Shown in pieces: positions 22,301 through 32,888 of a stretch of DNA of 64,000 nucleotides. Origin of the DNA: Cycas panzhihuaensis. Lineage: Eukaryota > Cycadophyta. A program made the translations under genes and the position numbers. Under the pieces are notes generated by a model. It had not been told where the DNA came from and did not search any database. It saw only the letters and a program-made list of their open reading frames with translations. The DNA lies in assembly GCA_023213395.1 (NCBI GenBank), contig CM041465.1:183713741-183777740 (forward strand), given 5' to 3'. The first letter of the stretch is position 1. Each line of letters opens with the position of its first letter.

Positions 22301-22879
22301 CTATTTATTTTGGAGTTTTACATTTTTACTTTCCGGTATAATCGTCATTAGGTTAGTGGCTTTGGCCTTCCCTTTACAATCCTCTGTTTTATGCTCACTT
22401 GGGCCGTAGTTGCTGCATACGAATGGTTTCTTTTCGTATTCTTGTTTAGTTGGGCATTCGGACTTCCAGTGCCCAAATTGTAAACAAATGAGGCATCTTC
22501 CCATGGGTTGTTTCTTTCTCGAGGGCTCCTGTGTACCCCTCGTTGTGTAAACATTCCGAGGTGGGTTGCCTCCCCTTCCCCTACCTCGTCCTCTGTAGGC
22601 TTTCCCTCTGGGATTGTAGAAACAATCTTTAGTCATGTGCGTATCAACATCGCATATGTGGCACCATTTGTCCCTTTGGTGCAACGCGCTATTTTTTGGA
22701 TTAAGTTCACATTCTTTGGTCGTATGTGAATTCTCTTCACAGATATGGCACCATTTGGTTACTCTGCCTGCATGGTCTTTTTTCTTTGTTGTTTCTTCTT
22801 CTCTGCTATTTCTTAATTTTAACCTCGCCACTTCCTTTCTTAGGGCTTCCAGTTCCGATTCCTCTTCTGCTACTCCCAC
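22301..22879 (-). CDS. A1 nucleocapsid region with four CCHC knuckles
   Basis: A 192-codon frame in the gag C-terminal part. It starts with a Glu/Lys-rich helix (EEESELEALRKEVARLKL) and then holds four C-x2-C-x4-H-x4-C-type units: CHICEENSHTTKEC, CHICDVDTHMTKDC, CLICLQFGHWKSEC and CSNYGPSEHKTEDC (last one with Tyr for the second Cys). An Arg/Gly stretch (YRGRGRGRGG) lies between units two and three. These bind the genomic RNA during packaging. The frame continues the gag at 23089-24117 across a frameshift and two in-frame stops (22880-23088). Confidence 0.85.
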   Translation of the reverse strand: MGVAEEESELEALRKEVARLKLRNSREEETTKKKDHAGRVTKWCHICEENSHTTKECELNPKNSALHQRDKWCHICDVDTHMTKDCFYNPRGKAYRGRGRGRGGNPPRNVYTTRGTQEPSRKKQPMGRCLICLQFGHWKSECPTKQEYEKKPFVCSNYGPSEHKTEDCKGKAKATNLMTIIPESKNVKLQNK

Positions 22880-23088
22880 CTAGCAGAAGGGTCGATTATA
22901 CTGGTTTTGCTTGAGTTCCCTAATCTCCTCTTGCAATCTTAATAGTAGGGAGTCATGTCCTCCTGCCTGTGCATCCATCTCCATTTCAAAGTCCAATGCT
23001 AAATCTTAGGCATTTTTAAATGATTTCAACGGATGGGCATGCATCATGGCTCTCAGTTTTTCATTCAATCCTCTAACAAAATAGTTCT

Positions 23089-24117
23089 TCATATTGTGGT
23101 CGCCATCGTTTCGTTAATCATACTGGCCGCAATGATTTTCATTCTACTGATATAAGTTAACACCGATTCTCCCGGCCTTTGTTTAATTTCTCTCAAGGCA
23201 ATTTCCACTGCTTCATTGCTTCTGAATTTTTGGAATCTTTCTTCGAAGGATTTCTTGATTTTTGTCCATGAGTCATTCTTGTTTATTTCTTTGTACCATG
23301 CCAACGGTACTCCCCTTAGTGTACAGGCGAATCTTGCTTTTATCTCATCCTCGTCTGTAATCTTTTTCATGTCAATCAGATTCTGAAAGAGGTATACGTG
23401 TTCTGTTGCATCCGAAGTGTCGTTGAAAATCAGCTTTCCAAAGTCTCTGTAATCATCCATCTTGGGGGATTGTAATGGTGTCCCACCTGATGGTGATTCT
23501 TCCCTTTTCTCCTCCTTGGGGAATGTACTTGGAGTGCCTACTGCAGCATTATCCTTCCCAAATAACGGATTCTTAAATGAGGTTTTAATATGTATAGGTT
23601 GTACTGCACTTGGTACTTGTATTGTTAATGGTGTCACTGTTATATATGATTGATCAGATCCCTTTCCCGATGAATCCTCAAAAAGATGTCTTGTGAGCTT
23701 ATTTTCCCAATATGCCGAGGGACCTTCCTCTGCCTTCTTTTCACTGTCACTTAGGTCCCTCGGACTGTCCTCCACAGGTATACTTCCCTCTTTTAAAGTT
23801 TGTTTATGTTCCTCATTCACCTTTGATTTTTCTTCATATTCTGGGCTAAGCATGTCACCTTTGATTGGGGCTGGTGTTAATACCATACGTTCGCCATTAG
23901 TTCCCTCTTCTTGTTCTTGAGAAGTCTGGGCTCCACTTGCCTCAGATTCTTCAACGGACTGTCCCTTAGTCTCGTTGTTCTGCGAACTTAATCTCCTTGC
24001 CCTTCTCAGTTTTGATTCCTTCGACCATCGTAATGCCCTTTGTCTGCTTGTTTCCTTTCCTTTGGGTGAAGTATCCTTTTGTGGCTCTTCTGCCTTTGAA
24101 GGCCTCTTAGGTGGCAT
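23089..24117 (-). CDS. A1 gag, N-terminal and capsid part
   Basis: 342 codons from the ATG at 24117 (MPPKRPSKAEEPQKDTSP), 140 bp inside the 5' LTR. The first 220 residues are charged and low-complexity; the capsid-like domain occupies residues about 230-340 (LIFNDTSDATEHVYLFQNLI, CTLRGVPLAWYKEI, IKKSFEERFQKF, IALREIKQRPGESV), the plant Retrotrans_gag pattern. The frame ends early by a frameshift near 23095 (MINETMATTI), while homology with A2 goes on to 22880 in another frame. Close to A2 gag (32889-34041). Confidence 0.87.
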   Translation of the reverse strand: MPPKRPSKAEEPQKDTSPKGKETSRQRALRWSKESKLRRARRLSSQNNETKGQSVEESEASGAQTSQEQEEGTNGERMVLTPAPIKGDMLSPEYEEKSKVNEEHKQTLKEGSIPVEDSPRDLSDSEKKAEEGPSAYWENKLTRHLFEDSSGKGSDQSYITVTPLTIQVPSAVQPIHIKTSFKNPLFGKDNAAVGTPSTFPKEEKREESPSGGTPLQSPKMDDYRDFGKLIFNDTSDATEHVYLFQNLIDMKKITDEDEIKARFACTLRGVPLAWYKEINKNDSWTKIKKSFEERFQKFRSNEAVEIALREIKQRPGESVLTYISRMKIIAASMINETMATTI

Positions 24118-24257
24118 TGGAAGGTTCCCTGGCTGCCGGAGGCTTAGTTACAGCCTGCCATCATGACAACAGCTAGGGTCCTCTGCCTTTTACACATTCC
24201 TCTTTCTGAGACTCCTGGGCCCTGTCCCTCCTCAATGGACGTAGGCAACAGAACCAA

Positions 24258-25144
24258 TGTTGACTCTAGGGGATTATCTTATTACACTTATGAGATAAAC
24301 ACACTTGTCAATTGCACAGATTATAGTCTAGTTAGGATACAGTCAACATGTCATCACAGAAAGTACACATACTCCATTTTCACTTCATCTCACATAGCAT
24401 AATCATGCAATAACACAGAATTCAGTACACATTCAGCCATATAACACATACAATATCAATTCCACATAACTCTTCTTTCCATTAAGCAATAAATTTGATT
24501 ACACAGAGGGCTGGAATGCATTCCTGTGCATTCCAAAGAAGATACACACTTTTGTTACATGCGTACCCAGATGGTACTCATCAATATACACGGCTCCAAT
24601 TGGCTGTCATACGTACTGGCATCCGCACCATTGCGTACCCTGAATATTCGGCTCTCACCCTTGAGAGTATACAATAGGATTGAATCACTCCGCTCTCACC
24701 CTCGAGAGTATGTCATAGAATTGAATCACTTGGCTCTCACACTGGAATGGTCCTCAAAGCATCATTAAATGTGCCTCTTCGTACCTTTTGGCTGAAGGGT
24801 TATGACTGTCTGTCATAACCGTATTCTTCGATTAAGCGTATTTTTCATTAGTCATTGGTTACACCTTAACCAATGCCTTAATCTGTCAGTACATACGCCC
24901 GCGCCTCCCGTGCTTCCACCGGTCCCAGACCGTCATGCGCATCGCCTGCCTATTTCGTTTCTACCGTTGATACGTATTTGTGTTATGCGTGCCCGTGCAC
25001 GCACCGCCATAATGCACCTGCACGCCGGGTTTTTCCACTGTTTCGCCTCGTGCATACCGTACAGTCCGTACTTGCATTCCTTTGGTCAATACAAGCCTGT
25101 ATTCCGTCTTCCTCAAGGTCTATGTGTCACAATATGTCCCAACA
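24258..25144 (-). repeat. 5' LTR of gypsy A1 (887 bp)
   Basis: Exactly the same length as 19216-20102, with matching ends TGTTGACT and TGTCCCAACA. Divergence from its partner is concentrated at both ends. The target duplication CCAAG follows at 25145-25149. Confidence 0.92.
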
Positions 25145-25149
25145 CCAAG

Positions 25150-25420
25150 TGAGCATCATTCTTGGTCCAAGTGAACTCTTCATATCTTATGGATATGTGA
25201 CATGTCATAATCCCAAGTACTCTCACACTATTTAAAGGGATCATTTCCCTCCTTGTACTATGATGAATAGTGTATGCATTGTTATGCTTGGAGAAACTAT
25301 TGGAGTATAGATCAATTCTATCTTCTCATTTGTTCAAATTTTGCTCGTGTGTTGATCATTATCTCTCCACCTCACTTGGTTCCAGGTCCTACTTTTTTCA
25401 ATACGTGCATAGATGCAATA
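25150..25420 (+). repeat. 3' LTR of Copia-2, right portion
   Basis: Continues from the CCAAG target repeat. It has a short alignable block to the Copia-1 LTR (GATGCATTGTTAcATTG-like near 25275, cf. 9809). Its true right end is lost; sequence passes into remnant A3 near 25420. The boundary is approximate. Confidence 0.55.
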
Positions 25421-26015
25421 TGTAGAAAGACTTCATACAAGCGTACTCATGACACAACACATTTTTCCACATAAATCAATATTTCATTAATCAATAGCAA
25501 TTACAATGCTTTAGGTATTGCTCAAATGCTCAACTTTCCTAGTAGAGAAAATGTCATATGACTCAATGACTCGACTCTCATATACAAACTAGGTGATAAT
25601 TCCCTATTTATACCCAATTTATAATCATTTTGACCTAAAGGTCATAGCTATTACAAATGACTTTTGACTCTTCATAACAAAACCCTAATAAAATTTTATT
25701 AATGATGCATTTTCTTATGCATGTACACCTATACACCAACTTCCATTCTAGTTGTTGATTGCTCAGAGAACCATTCCCTTCTAATCGTTCCCATTTAACA
25801 CTAGTTGTTCTCGTTTTGTGATATGCTGGCAACAATTCCCCTAAAGCTAAAACCTAGCACTATAATCATTGCAACAATTACTATAGCCATTCCAACCATT
25901 CATAATAGCGTTTTCCTTTGTTTTTCACCACTCACTTTAGCCATTCCACTGCTAAAGCAATCCTGGAGCCATTCTCAATCATTCCAAGTGTCTTTGTGTA
26001 TTTATTATGCATACA
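25420..26015 (-). repeat. LTR of family-A remnant A3
   Basis: The right end is set by ATGCATACA at 26007-26015, followed by TCTATCCcaaGG as in A1 just inside its 3' LTR (20103 on). Inside, blocks such as TTCATTAATCAATAGCAATTACA resemble the A1 LTR (TTCCATTAAGCAATA.. near 19433). The left boundary is a guess, and divergence from A1 and A2 is large. Confidence 0.5.
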
Positions 26016-26038
26016 TCTATCCCAAGGTTTGAAAAAGG

Positions 26039-26056
26039 TTGAGCATCTTTGCTCAA
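26039..26056 (-). other. Conserved hairpin in remnant A3
   Basis: TTGAGCA / TGCTCAA with the loop TCTT (plus strand), at the position equivalent to the A1 hairpin 20127-20144 (loop TCCT). It persists although the surrounding sequence has diverged considerably. Confidence 0.65.
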
Positions 26057-26560
26057 CAATGAAAAGTGATGCCAAAATTGTTCCTTTGTTTAAAAAATTT
26101 AATTTGGTGGTAGGTCACCTTCCCCTACCTAGACTTTTGAGCTACCCCTACAACTTGGCCACTTGGCCCTCCCCCCTATGCACATTCTCACGCAGTTGTC
26201 TACTCAAATTGAGTTGTTGATTCTTCATTTAATGTTGTTAAATTTCCTATGTCCATGGTTTTTCCTATTATGGAACAACAACTTGTATCACTTAGAAATG
26301 TAATTTCTACTTAGAATGATGCTTAAACACTTGGACTTGAGATTTTTTTTTTTACATTGAATAGTTATTTCCCTCTCAATCATGATTGTTGGCATATTTC
26401 TTAGTTGTATGATGTTAGTTACAATGGTATTTTTTCTTATTTTTTGATTTTTTTTGTATTTTTGTGTTTACCTATTGAGATGGAATACCTCAATTGTCCC
26501 AAATTTTAAGCAACACATTATGTTATGCCTAGTTGGCTCCTCTAGGAAATTTTCCCTACC

Positions 26561-26791
26561 CTAATTGTAGTAGGGTTTGAGTTTACTGTCCTTGAACATT
26601 ACAAGTAGTAGTTGGATTCCCAGTTCCCTCAACTGGACAATGCCATTCTCATGCACCTCTTCAATAACATATAAACCTTTCTCGTGCATCTTTAATTCTC
26701 CCCGATGCATGTGGGGTTTATTGTTGAATTGCCATACATGATCACTCATTTTGAGATATGATGCCCTAACATGGTAGTCATGCCATTCCAT
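26561..26791 (-). pseudogene. A3 integrase C-terminal fragment
   Basis: A 76-codon frame reads WHDYHVRASYLKMSDHVWQF then ELKMHEKGLYVIEEVHENG. It matches the integrase tail of A1 (RHDRHDKTSYFKKGDRVW, LKMHWKGPYRIEKV), with GPY changed to GLY. The rest of pol is missing; sequence left of it carries the hairpin and LTR. A truncated 3' end of a family-A element. Confidence 0.75.
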
Positions 26792-26869
26792 TTTTCACTT
26801 TCTCTTTGATATGGTTGACTTTGTTGGTTTCTTCTTATTGTCCTTTGATCAGTCTACCCCTTTGCCATT

Positions 26870-27030
26870 TTGACTTATAGACTTGTGCCTATCATGCATT
26901 CAATTTCCTTTTTGGCTTTTTCCATTGCTAGAGCAAGTTTCTTCACAGTTGTCACTAGCATCAAAATATTCATCTTTGCACTCATTTTTGTCTTTACTTA
27001 TGCTACCAATGACCCTCTCCAAATCTAGTG
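26870..27030. other. Transition between A3 and gypsy C, nothing recognised
   Basis: AT-rich, with no coding motif. An LTR-like TGTAAATG start for gypsy C may lie at 27034, but no matching second LTR is in the window. Confidence 0.35.
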
Positions 27031-27160
27031 AGCTGTAAATGTATTATGTATATTGTATTTCATTTCTAGTTCTATTTGAAATTTCATTTGAGTGACATTT
27101 AAGTCTCCCTAATGAAAGACTTAAGGGGAAAATTTTTTTAGTTTTTTGACCTTGACTTTG

Positions 27161-27171
27161 GCTATAAATAG
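27161..27171 (+). promoter_or_regulatory. TATA box, probable LTR promoter of gypsy C
   Basis: GCTATAAATAG is a textbook plant TATA box, about 870 bp upstream of the gypsy C gag-like ATG at 28034. It is followed by a cap-like region (CTTCAGACACTCACTAC) about 30-45 bp downstream. The simplest reading is the U3/R border of a plus-strand LTR, though a cellular promoter cannot be excluded. Confidence 0.5.
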
Positions 27172-28033
27172 AGGGGCATGATCAATTTGCTTCAGACACT
27201 CACTACAAATTCTACACCCAAAATTACATGCTTATATTTTACAGAAAGATTCATCTCAATGAGAGCTTTCCATTGATACCTAATTCAACCCATCTTGAGA
27301 TTTCTACGAGCAAAAGTCAATCTCAAACCCTAACCACTACTGTAAACATTTCTGGTCATAGTTTTCTGTTTAGACCTCTAATTCAACTTTCATCTGCGGA
27401 TCCAAGACAACACCAAGGAGATAGTCATTTTGAGATCAACTTCATTTTTTCCAATTCCAAAACCCTAATCCGTATAACTGAATAGAACCATATGGACATT
27501 AAAATACATCCTCTAGTGCATCTCAAATTTTTAATCCACTCATATGCAGTGATCTTCCTTGCAATTTTTCATTATAAGCATAGAGTTTACTCTTAACCGA
27601 AAAAAAAAAAAAAATTGTCCCTTCTTATTTCTTGTCACATTTTTCTTTCATTTTGCATTAAATGCTAGCAACAGCACATGCACTCTCCTTTTCTCTCATA
27701 GGTTTGCATTGTTAGTGGGGGGATAAATATTTCTCGGATACTTGACATTACTTGTAGATTATTTATCTTGCACCCTAGGCCAAGTTTTTGACTTTTTTCC
27801 TCCCTTGAGAACTTTAGTGAACATCAGAGTACATACTGCTAGAGAAGGTAAACCTAATAGGTTATTAGTTGCACATTCCTTTGCATCAATCGCCAAATTC
27901 TTACCACAGAGAAAGGCCAAACCCATGGCTATGACTCTCTCTACAACTTCTTTGACCAATTTAGCCTTCTATCTAGGGTCTTTGTGAGCTTTAGCTATCT
28001 TCTTCCCTCACATACACAAAACCCTACATAGTC

Positions 28034-29514
28034 ATGGCTCAAGGACAGGGTGATATAGACCACCTTCCCTCTGAGGACTGTTTTAAGTAACACATAGAGG
28101 TTAGTCGGATTCTTGCTGATGAGCTACACAGTTAAAAGGGTTGACCAACAAAGGTTCCAACAAGATCTCCTCCACCAAGTCACACAAAACTAGATGGATA
28201 TGATGAATTATATGGCTCAAAGCCAACAGGGCATGATGGCCAACATGATGAGCATGTTTTAGCATATGATGACAACTATGCAAGCTATGCAGGCTCCACC
28301 TCCTTCACCACCACCTCCATAGGCTATCCACCTGACAAATTTAAGCTGGATGCGAAACTTTCTATGCCACATTTTGATGGTGCTATGGACCTGAGAAACT
28401 TGATCATTGGTCGTGCATACTAGCAGCATATTTTAAATGGCATACTTATGCATAGAAGCAACAAATATTGGTTGAAAAAATACACATGGGCAAACATGCT
28501 CTTCTTTGGTGGTAAACCATAGTTCAAGCACATGTTAACGTGATAACCCCCAACCATCCATTGCTACTTGGGATGCTTTCAAAGATGTCATTTGAGCTTA
28601 TTTTTATCTGTTGGGGTATCGAGATGCCATTGTAGTGAAGAATGTTAGTGACTGAAGCCCAATATGAGGTTTTCTTTTACCAAAGGAAGCAGATGAGACT
28701 TCGGTGACCTTGGTCATTAATCCCTCTACACCTAACCCACAATTGACTCCTATGGCCCTGTAGTATAAAACTTTTGAATGCAAAGCTTTGTTTACACACA
28801 ACTACCAAGTGAAGGACTAACTATTTTTGTGCATCATGGGTAACAACTCCATGAAAAATTTGGTGATGTACAAACTTGTCGCATCCCTCAATCTTCCCAC
28901 CTAACCACACCTCATACCTTAAAATCTTAATTGGGCAAAGAAGGATGGCCCAATAGCTAAAGTTGCAGGTAACATTGGCTTGGAGCCTTTCATTGACACT
29001 ATTACTTGTGGTGTTGCCCCTACAGATTATTGTGACATACTTTTGCGAAAACCATTCCAATATGATCAATAAGCAATCTATAATAGATAAGAGAATTCAT
29101 ATGACCTTACCAAAGATTGTAAGACCTACATACTCTACTCTTCATCTCACCACGTTGGCAACACTTCGGCCTAGACACTCTGACTAGTTATAGCAAAGGA
29201 GGCTACTAGATTGGCATATAGAGCCTCTACTTTTGCATTTCTCATGGTTCAACCTCCCGACACATCACATTTTGTACACTCCCCCAAGGTCCACCTATAC
29301 ATGCAAAATGTACTAGACAACTACATAGATGTACTTTAGACTCCTTTATAGTTGCCACTAACTCATACTATTCAACACTCCATTGAGATGGTTCTAGGCT
29401 CGCCTTTGCCTAATGGACCCTTATATAAATCCTCTATACTAGAAGCTATAAAGCTAGGGAGACAAATTACGTCCCTTCTAGAGAAATGCCACATCTAGCC
29501 CTCTTCCTCTCCAC
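28034..29514 (+). pseudogene. Gypsy C gag to protease region, badly decayed
   Basis: From the ATG at 28034 (MAQGQGDIDHLPSED) stops appear about every 30-60 bp. A Met/Gln-rich stretch near 28195-28290 (MNYMAQSQQGMMANMMSM) and a KFKLDAKLSMPHFDG-like block near 28340-28380 resemble plant gypsy gag. No clear zinc knuckle or protease motif remains. It is placed here because the RT remnant follows in the same orientation. Confidence 0.5.
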
Positions 29515-30110
29515 GTGGATCACCTATCCTACTTGTTCTCAAAATGGATAGAAATTGGAGATTACGTGTAGATTTTAGGGTTCTCAATAAGATTACGGTG
29601 AAGAATCACTACCCACTACCATAGATTAAAGGCTTGCTTGATCAACTCAAAGGTGTTGGGTACTTCATCAAGATTGATTTAGCTTCTAGTTATCATCAAG
29701 TGCGAGTTAGTGCTAAAGATGCCTAAAAAACGACTTTCAATACCCAATATGGTTTATATGAGTGGAGGATCATGCCACTTGGGTTAACAAATGCCTCTGC
29801 CACTTTTCAATGATTGATGAATGATGTGTTATGCCCCTTACTTAGCAAATATGTGATTACATACTTAGATGACATCCTCATTTTCAGTCATGATTGACTA
29901 GAGCATCTAAAACAAGTAGACAACATCTTGACTTTGTTACAAGAACACCAATTACAAGCTTAACTTAAAAAGTGTTCCTTTGGCCAACGTTCTGTCCAAT
30001 ATCTAGGGCCTTCATTGTTGATGTAGAAAGGGTACATGTCAACTTGGCCAAGGTGACTACCTTCCGTTCTTGGCCTACCCCTACTATATTGGTTGAGTCT
30101 CAAAGAAAAG
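29515..30110 (+). pseudogene. Gypsy C reverse transcriptase remnant
   Basis: Reads as Ty3/gypsy RT with a few stops: [20 protein letters not shown] near 29550, GYFIKIDLASSYHQVRV near 29655, MPLGLTNASATFQ near 29773, and the catalytic YLDDILIF near 29860-29880. It continues through LQEHQLQA.LKKCSF and a connection-like SWPTPTILVE near 30070. RNase H and integrase are not recognisable. Confidence 0.85.
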
Positions 30111-31069
30111 TTTCTTGAAGCCTCAAAGTAATAGTCCCTTCAAAAAAAAAAATTTGCCCTAGGTCCAACCCTACATTTTGATACCATCAGGAAATTAGAG
30201 CCACATAACTCAATGCTCACATACAACACCTCTCTGTGAAATGAGATTGCCTTCATTCAATGATCCAATGCAACTAAAGTAGCATACATATATAGAACAA
30301 AACACTCATGCATTTGTGACATGTTTATCATGAAAGATTTGCCAAGATTATTGACTATAGTACAAAAATAGAATGAATCTATGGTACAAAGATAATGAGC
30401 CTAAAGTACAAAGATAGAAGTTACAATAGAAATAGAATGAATATTATTTTTAACATATTAGACATTCTTTAATGGAGGTAGAGTTATAAGGTAATGAAGA
30501 GCTAACAAGGGCAATGGTTCTATGCTACTAAAAATTTGCAAAAGACAACACTAGCTAGAAAATGCACTCATTCAAGGACATGATAATAACAGAAAAAGAC
30601 CTTGGACATATTCATTGTATAGTAATTTGATAGTGAAGAAGACAAACCTCCAATATCGAAAGAGATTGAACGCTCTTGATGTTAGGCACAACCAAACCAT
30701 TAGGTGTTGCCATGGCAACTCCTATATTGTGAGGACCTGTAGGAAAGTGATCCAATTTTCTTTAAGTAGCAAAAAAAAAAAAAAAAGAAGAAAATGAAAA
30801 CGAGAGAGAGAGAGAGAGAGCATATTTCAATGTACTTTAGCCTGTAGAAACAAATAATGGAGTTCATAAAATGAAGACAAGTTACATAGACATATATCAT
30901 ACACAAGAAGCACAATGAGAAATTCCACATCACCAAAATTTAGTCTAGCACTCTATCTTAAACTATGAACAACCAATTACTTAGTGTTTTATGTGGTAGT
31001 ACAAATCCCAATGATCATTGTTGTAACAAAGCCCAAAGATACATAAAACAAAACTGAAACATATTTATT
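30111..31069. other. Intergenic, no gene recognised
   Basis: AT-rich sequence with poly(A) at 30769-30786 and a (GA)n tract at 30802-30820. No LTR pair or protein motif was found; the 60-80 codon frames here are low-complexity. Confidence 0.5.
30769..30820. repeat. Poly(A) and (GA)n low-complexity tract
   Basis: A run of about 18 A, an A/G-rich bridge, then about 9 GA units. Confidence 0.9.
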
Positions 31070-31509
31070 GATTATTGAATGTTATTCATAATCAAAAATG
31101 AAAAAAAAATAGTGGAAATAAGATATAATATAGATACAAACTCTTCATTCATAGCAAATGCCTTTACATAAAGGCATACAATTAGAAACCAAATGCAATC
31201 CACCAAGCTTTTTGGGCAACAAGAAGCCCTTATAAGCATGCTTTCCAACCAAGTGCAATTGTTGATAGATACTTGGCCCATTGATGTCCCAAAACTAACC
31301 GATAATGTAACTATCTTGTGCCCTCTTCACCTTCTTGACATCGGTTGCACTTGAGATGTACACTTGTTTCCTCATAACTCATATATTCTATTATTATCAT
31401 TGAATAGAACATTACATCACTTTCTTTGTCTAATTCTCACCCTTGAGAACATATTACAAGACTTAATTGTTCGACTTTCACCACTGAACCAATGGAAAAA
31501 ATGACCATT
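31070..31509 (-). repeat. Degenerate family-A LTR fragment
   Basis: TCTCACCCTTGAGAACAT and GTTCGACTTTCACCACTGAA near 31436-31490 match the paired CTCTCACC..GAGAGTAT / TCGGCTCTCACACTGGA blocks of the A1 LTR (about 19648-19700), in the same order and orientation. It replaces the expected 3' end of Copia-3. Ends are approximate. Confidence 0.45.
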
Positions 31510-32141
31510 TTATATGAAAAATGTGGATCATTTGGGGACAGTAGAGGACTAGACAAAATGATTAGCATCAACACTAAACTAGAAATGAGCAAGCACATAA
31601 GCACAATATGAAATGGATGCAAAGGAATTGATCCTAGCTCTAACAAGGTAGCTATGAGGTAGATGAGATTGCCTACAAGTTGTTTGTAAAGAGTGGCATC
31701 CACATAGGGTTCATTTTCATATAGAGTTAGGTTACAGTTTACTTCCATGGGAGTGGAGCAAGGATTGCATTTGTCCATCTGGAACTTAGCTAGCAAATTT
31801 TTGATATATTTGCTTTGTACCAGGAGATTAAGTTGCTCTGTTGATCAACTTGGATGCCTAAATAGTAATTGAGAATTCCCATATCAGTCATTTCAAACTT
31901 GTTCTCCAGTTGACTCTTTATGTCAGATATTGATTCCTCATCATCACCGATAATAATCATATTGTCAACATATACCACTATTATAGTGATTACACCATTT
32001 CTGTTTTTTATATATAAACTTGAGTCTGAGCTGCTCCTGTGAAAACCATTCTTGCAAAGATGGTTATCTAATTTTGCATACCAAGCATGAAGGGCCTGTT
32101 TCAGACCACACAATGCCTTTTTCAACTTGTAGACCAGGTGC
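31510..32141 (-). pseudogene. Copia-3 RT tail and RNase H remnant
   Basis: The frame at 32164-31790 gives LVYKLKKALCGLKQALHAWY, SSSDSSLYIKNRNG, the catalytic region VVYVDNMII (YVDD with the second Asp as Asn) and MTDMGILNYYLGIQV. The frame at 31796-31437 gives CNPCSTPMEVNC and ATLYKQLVGNLIYLIAT, the start of the RNase H region. Copia-3 was cut at 32141 by gypsy A2 and continues upstream at 42973. Confidence 0.88.
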
Positions 32142-32886
32142 TGTTGGAACATATTTTGACACACTAGGCTATGCGGACACCAAAGTTAGGCTATATAATC
32201 ATTGAAGTGCAGGTACGGACCGTATGGAGGTAAATATGACGTGGAAAGTGAAAGAAATCAGTATTTTAGGTACATATGACAGGTGCATACCTGAACAACT
32301 ATGCAATACAAAATATGTACCATCTGCAGTATGCAAGCAAACAACAAGGGTACGCACAGCAGAACCGAAACAGTGGATACTTGGGATGATGTCATCGACA
32401 CCCAAGGACGTAAGTACGGAGAAAAAAGACAACAATTAAAGTAACTAATAAGTGATTAGTGAAAAGGTACATACAAGGCTAAAAGGGTATGGTTATGACA
32501 AGGAGTCATAACCCTTCAACGAAAGGACACCAAAAAGGAACATTTAAGGGAACCTGCAAGGACCATTCCAGTGGTGAGAGCCGAGTATTCAATACACATG
32601 GTGGTATGGTAGCCAGCATGTATATTCAATGGTACAGAGTTGTGTATAGGAGATGCATTTCGTGATGCATACCTTCTGGGAATGTATATAACATAATCCA
32701 ATATATCTGGCTGGAATGTATAGGGAATACATTCCAACACCTGTTGTATAAAGACTTATTGCTTAATAAAGAAAGAGTTACGTGGAAATTGATGATTCTA
32801 TGTGTACTATGAGGATTGAATGATGGATATTTGTTGTGTATTGTGTTGTTGTGTGTAATATGTGACCTTATTGCATGGAATTGTGA
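32142..32886 (+). repeat. 5' LTR of gypsy A2, truncated (about 745 bp)
   Basis: Starts TGTTGGAACATATTTTGAC and follows the right LTR to GGAATTGTGAA, where it passes directly into the gag ATG at 32889. The right LTR has about 80 further bp (ending GACAACA), so the LTR tail, PBS and leader were deleted here. Confidence 0.88.
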
Positions 32887-32888
32887 AA

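Larger units (their letters stand above)
19216..25144 (-). mobile_element. Gypsy A1, non-autonomous deletion derivative
   Basis: Two 887-bp LTRs (19216-20102, 24258-25144) with perfect 5-bp target duplications CCAAG (19211-19215, 25145-25149) flank a 4.16-kb interior. On the minus strand it holds gag, a four-knuckle nucleocapsid region and protease, then an in-frame junction to the integrase C-terminus. RT, RNase H, the integrase catalytic core, the second gag-like segment and the downstream ORF seen in relative A2 are all absent. The sequence inside the 5' LTR (24244-24257) would be the PBS, but I could not assign its tRNA. It needs enzymes in trans. Confidence 0.9.
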
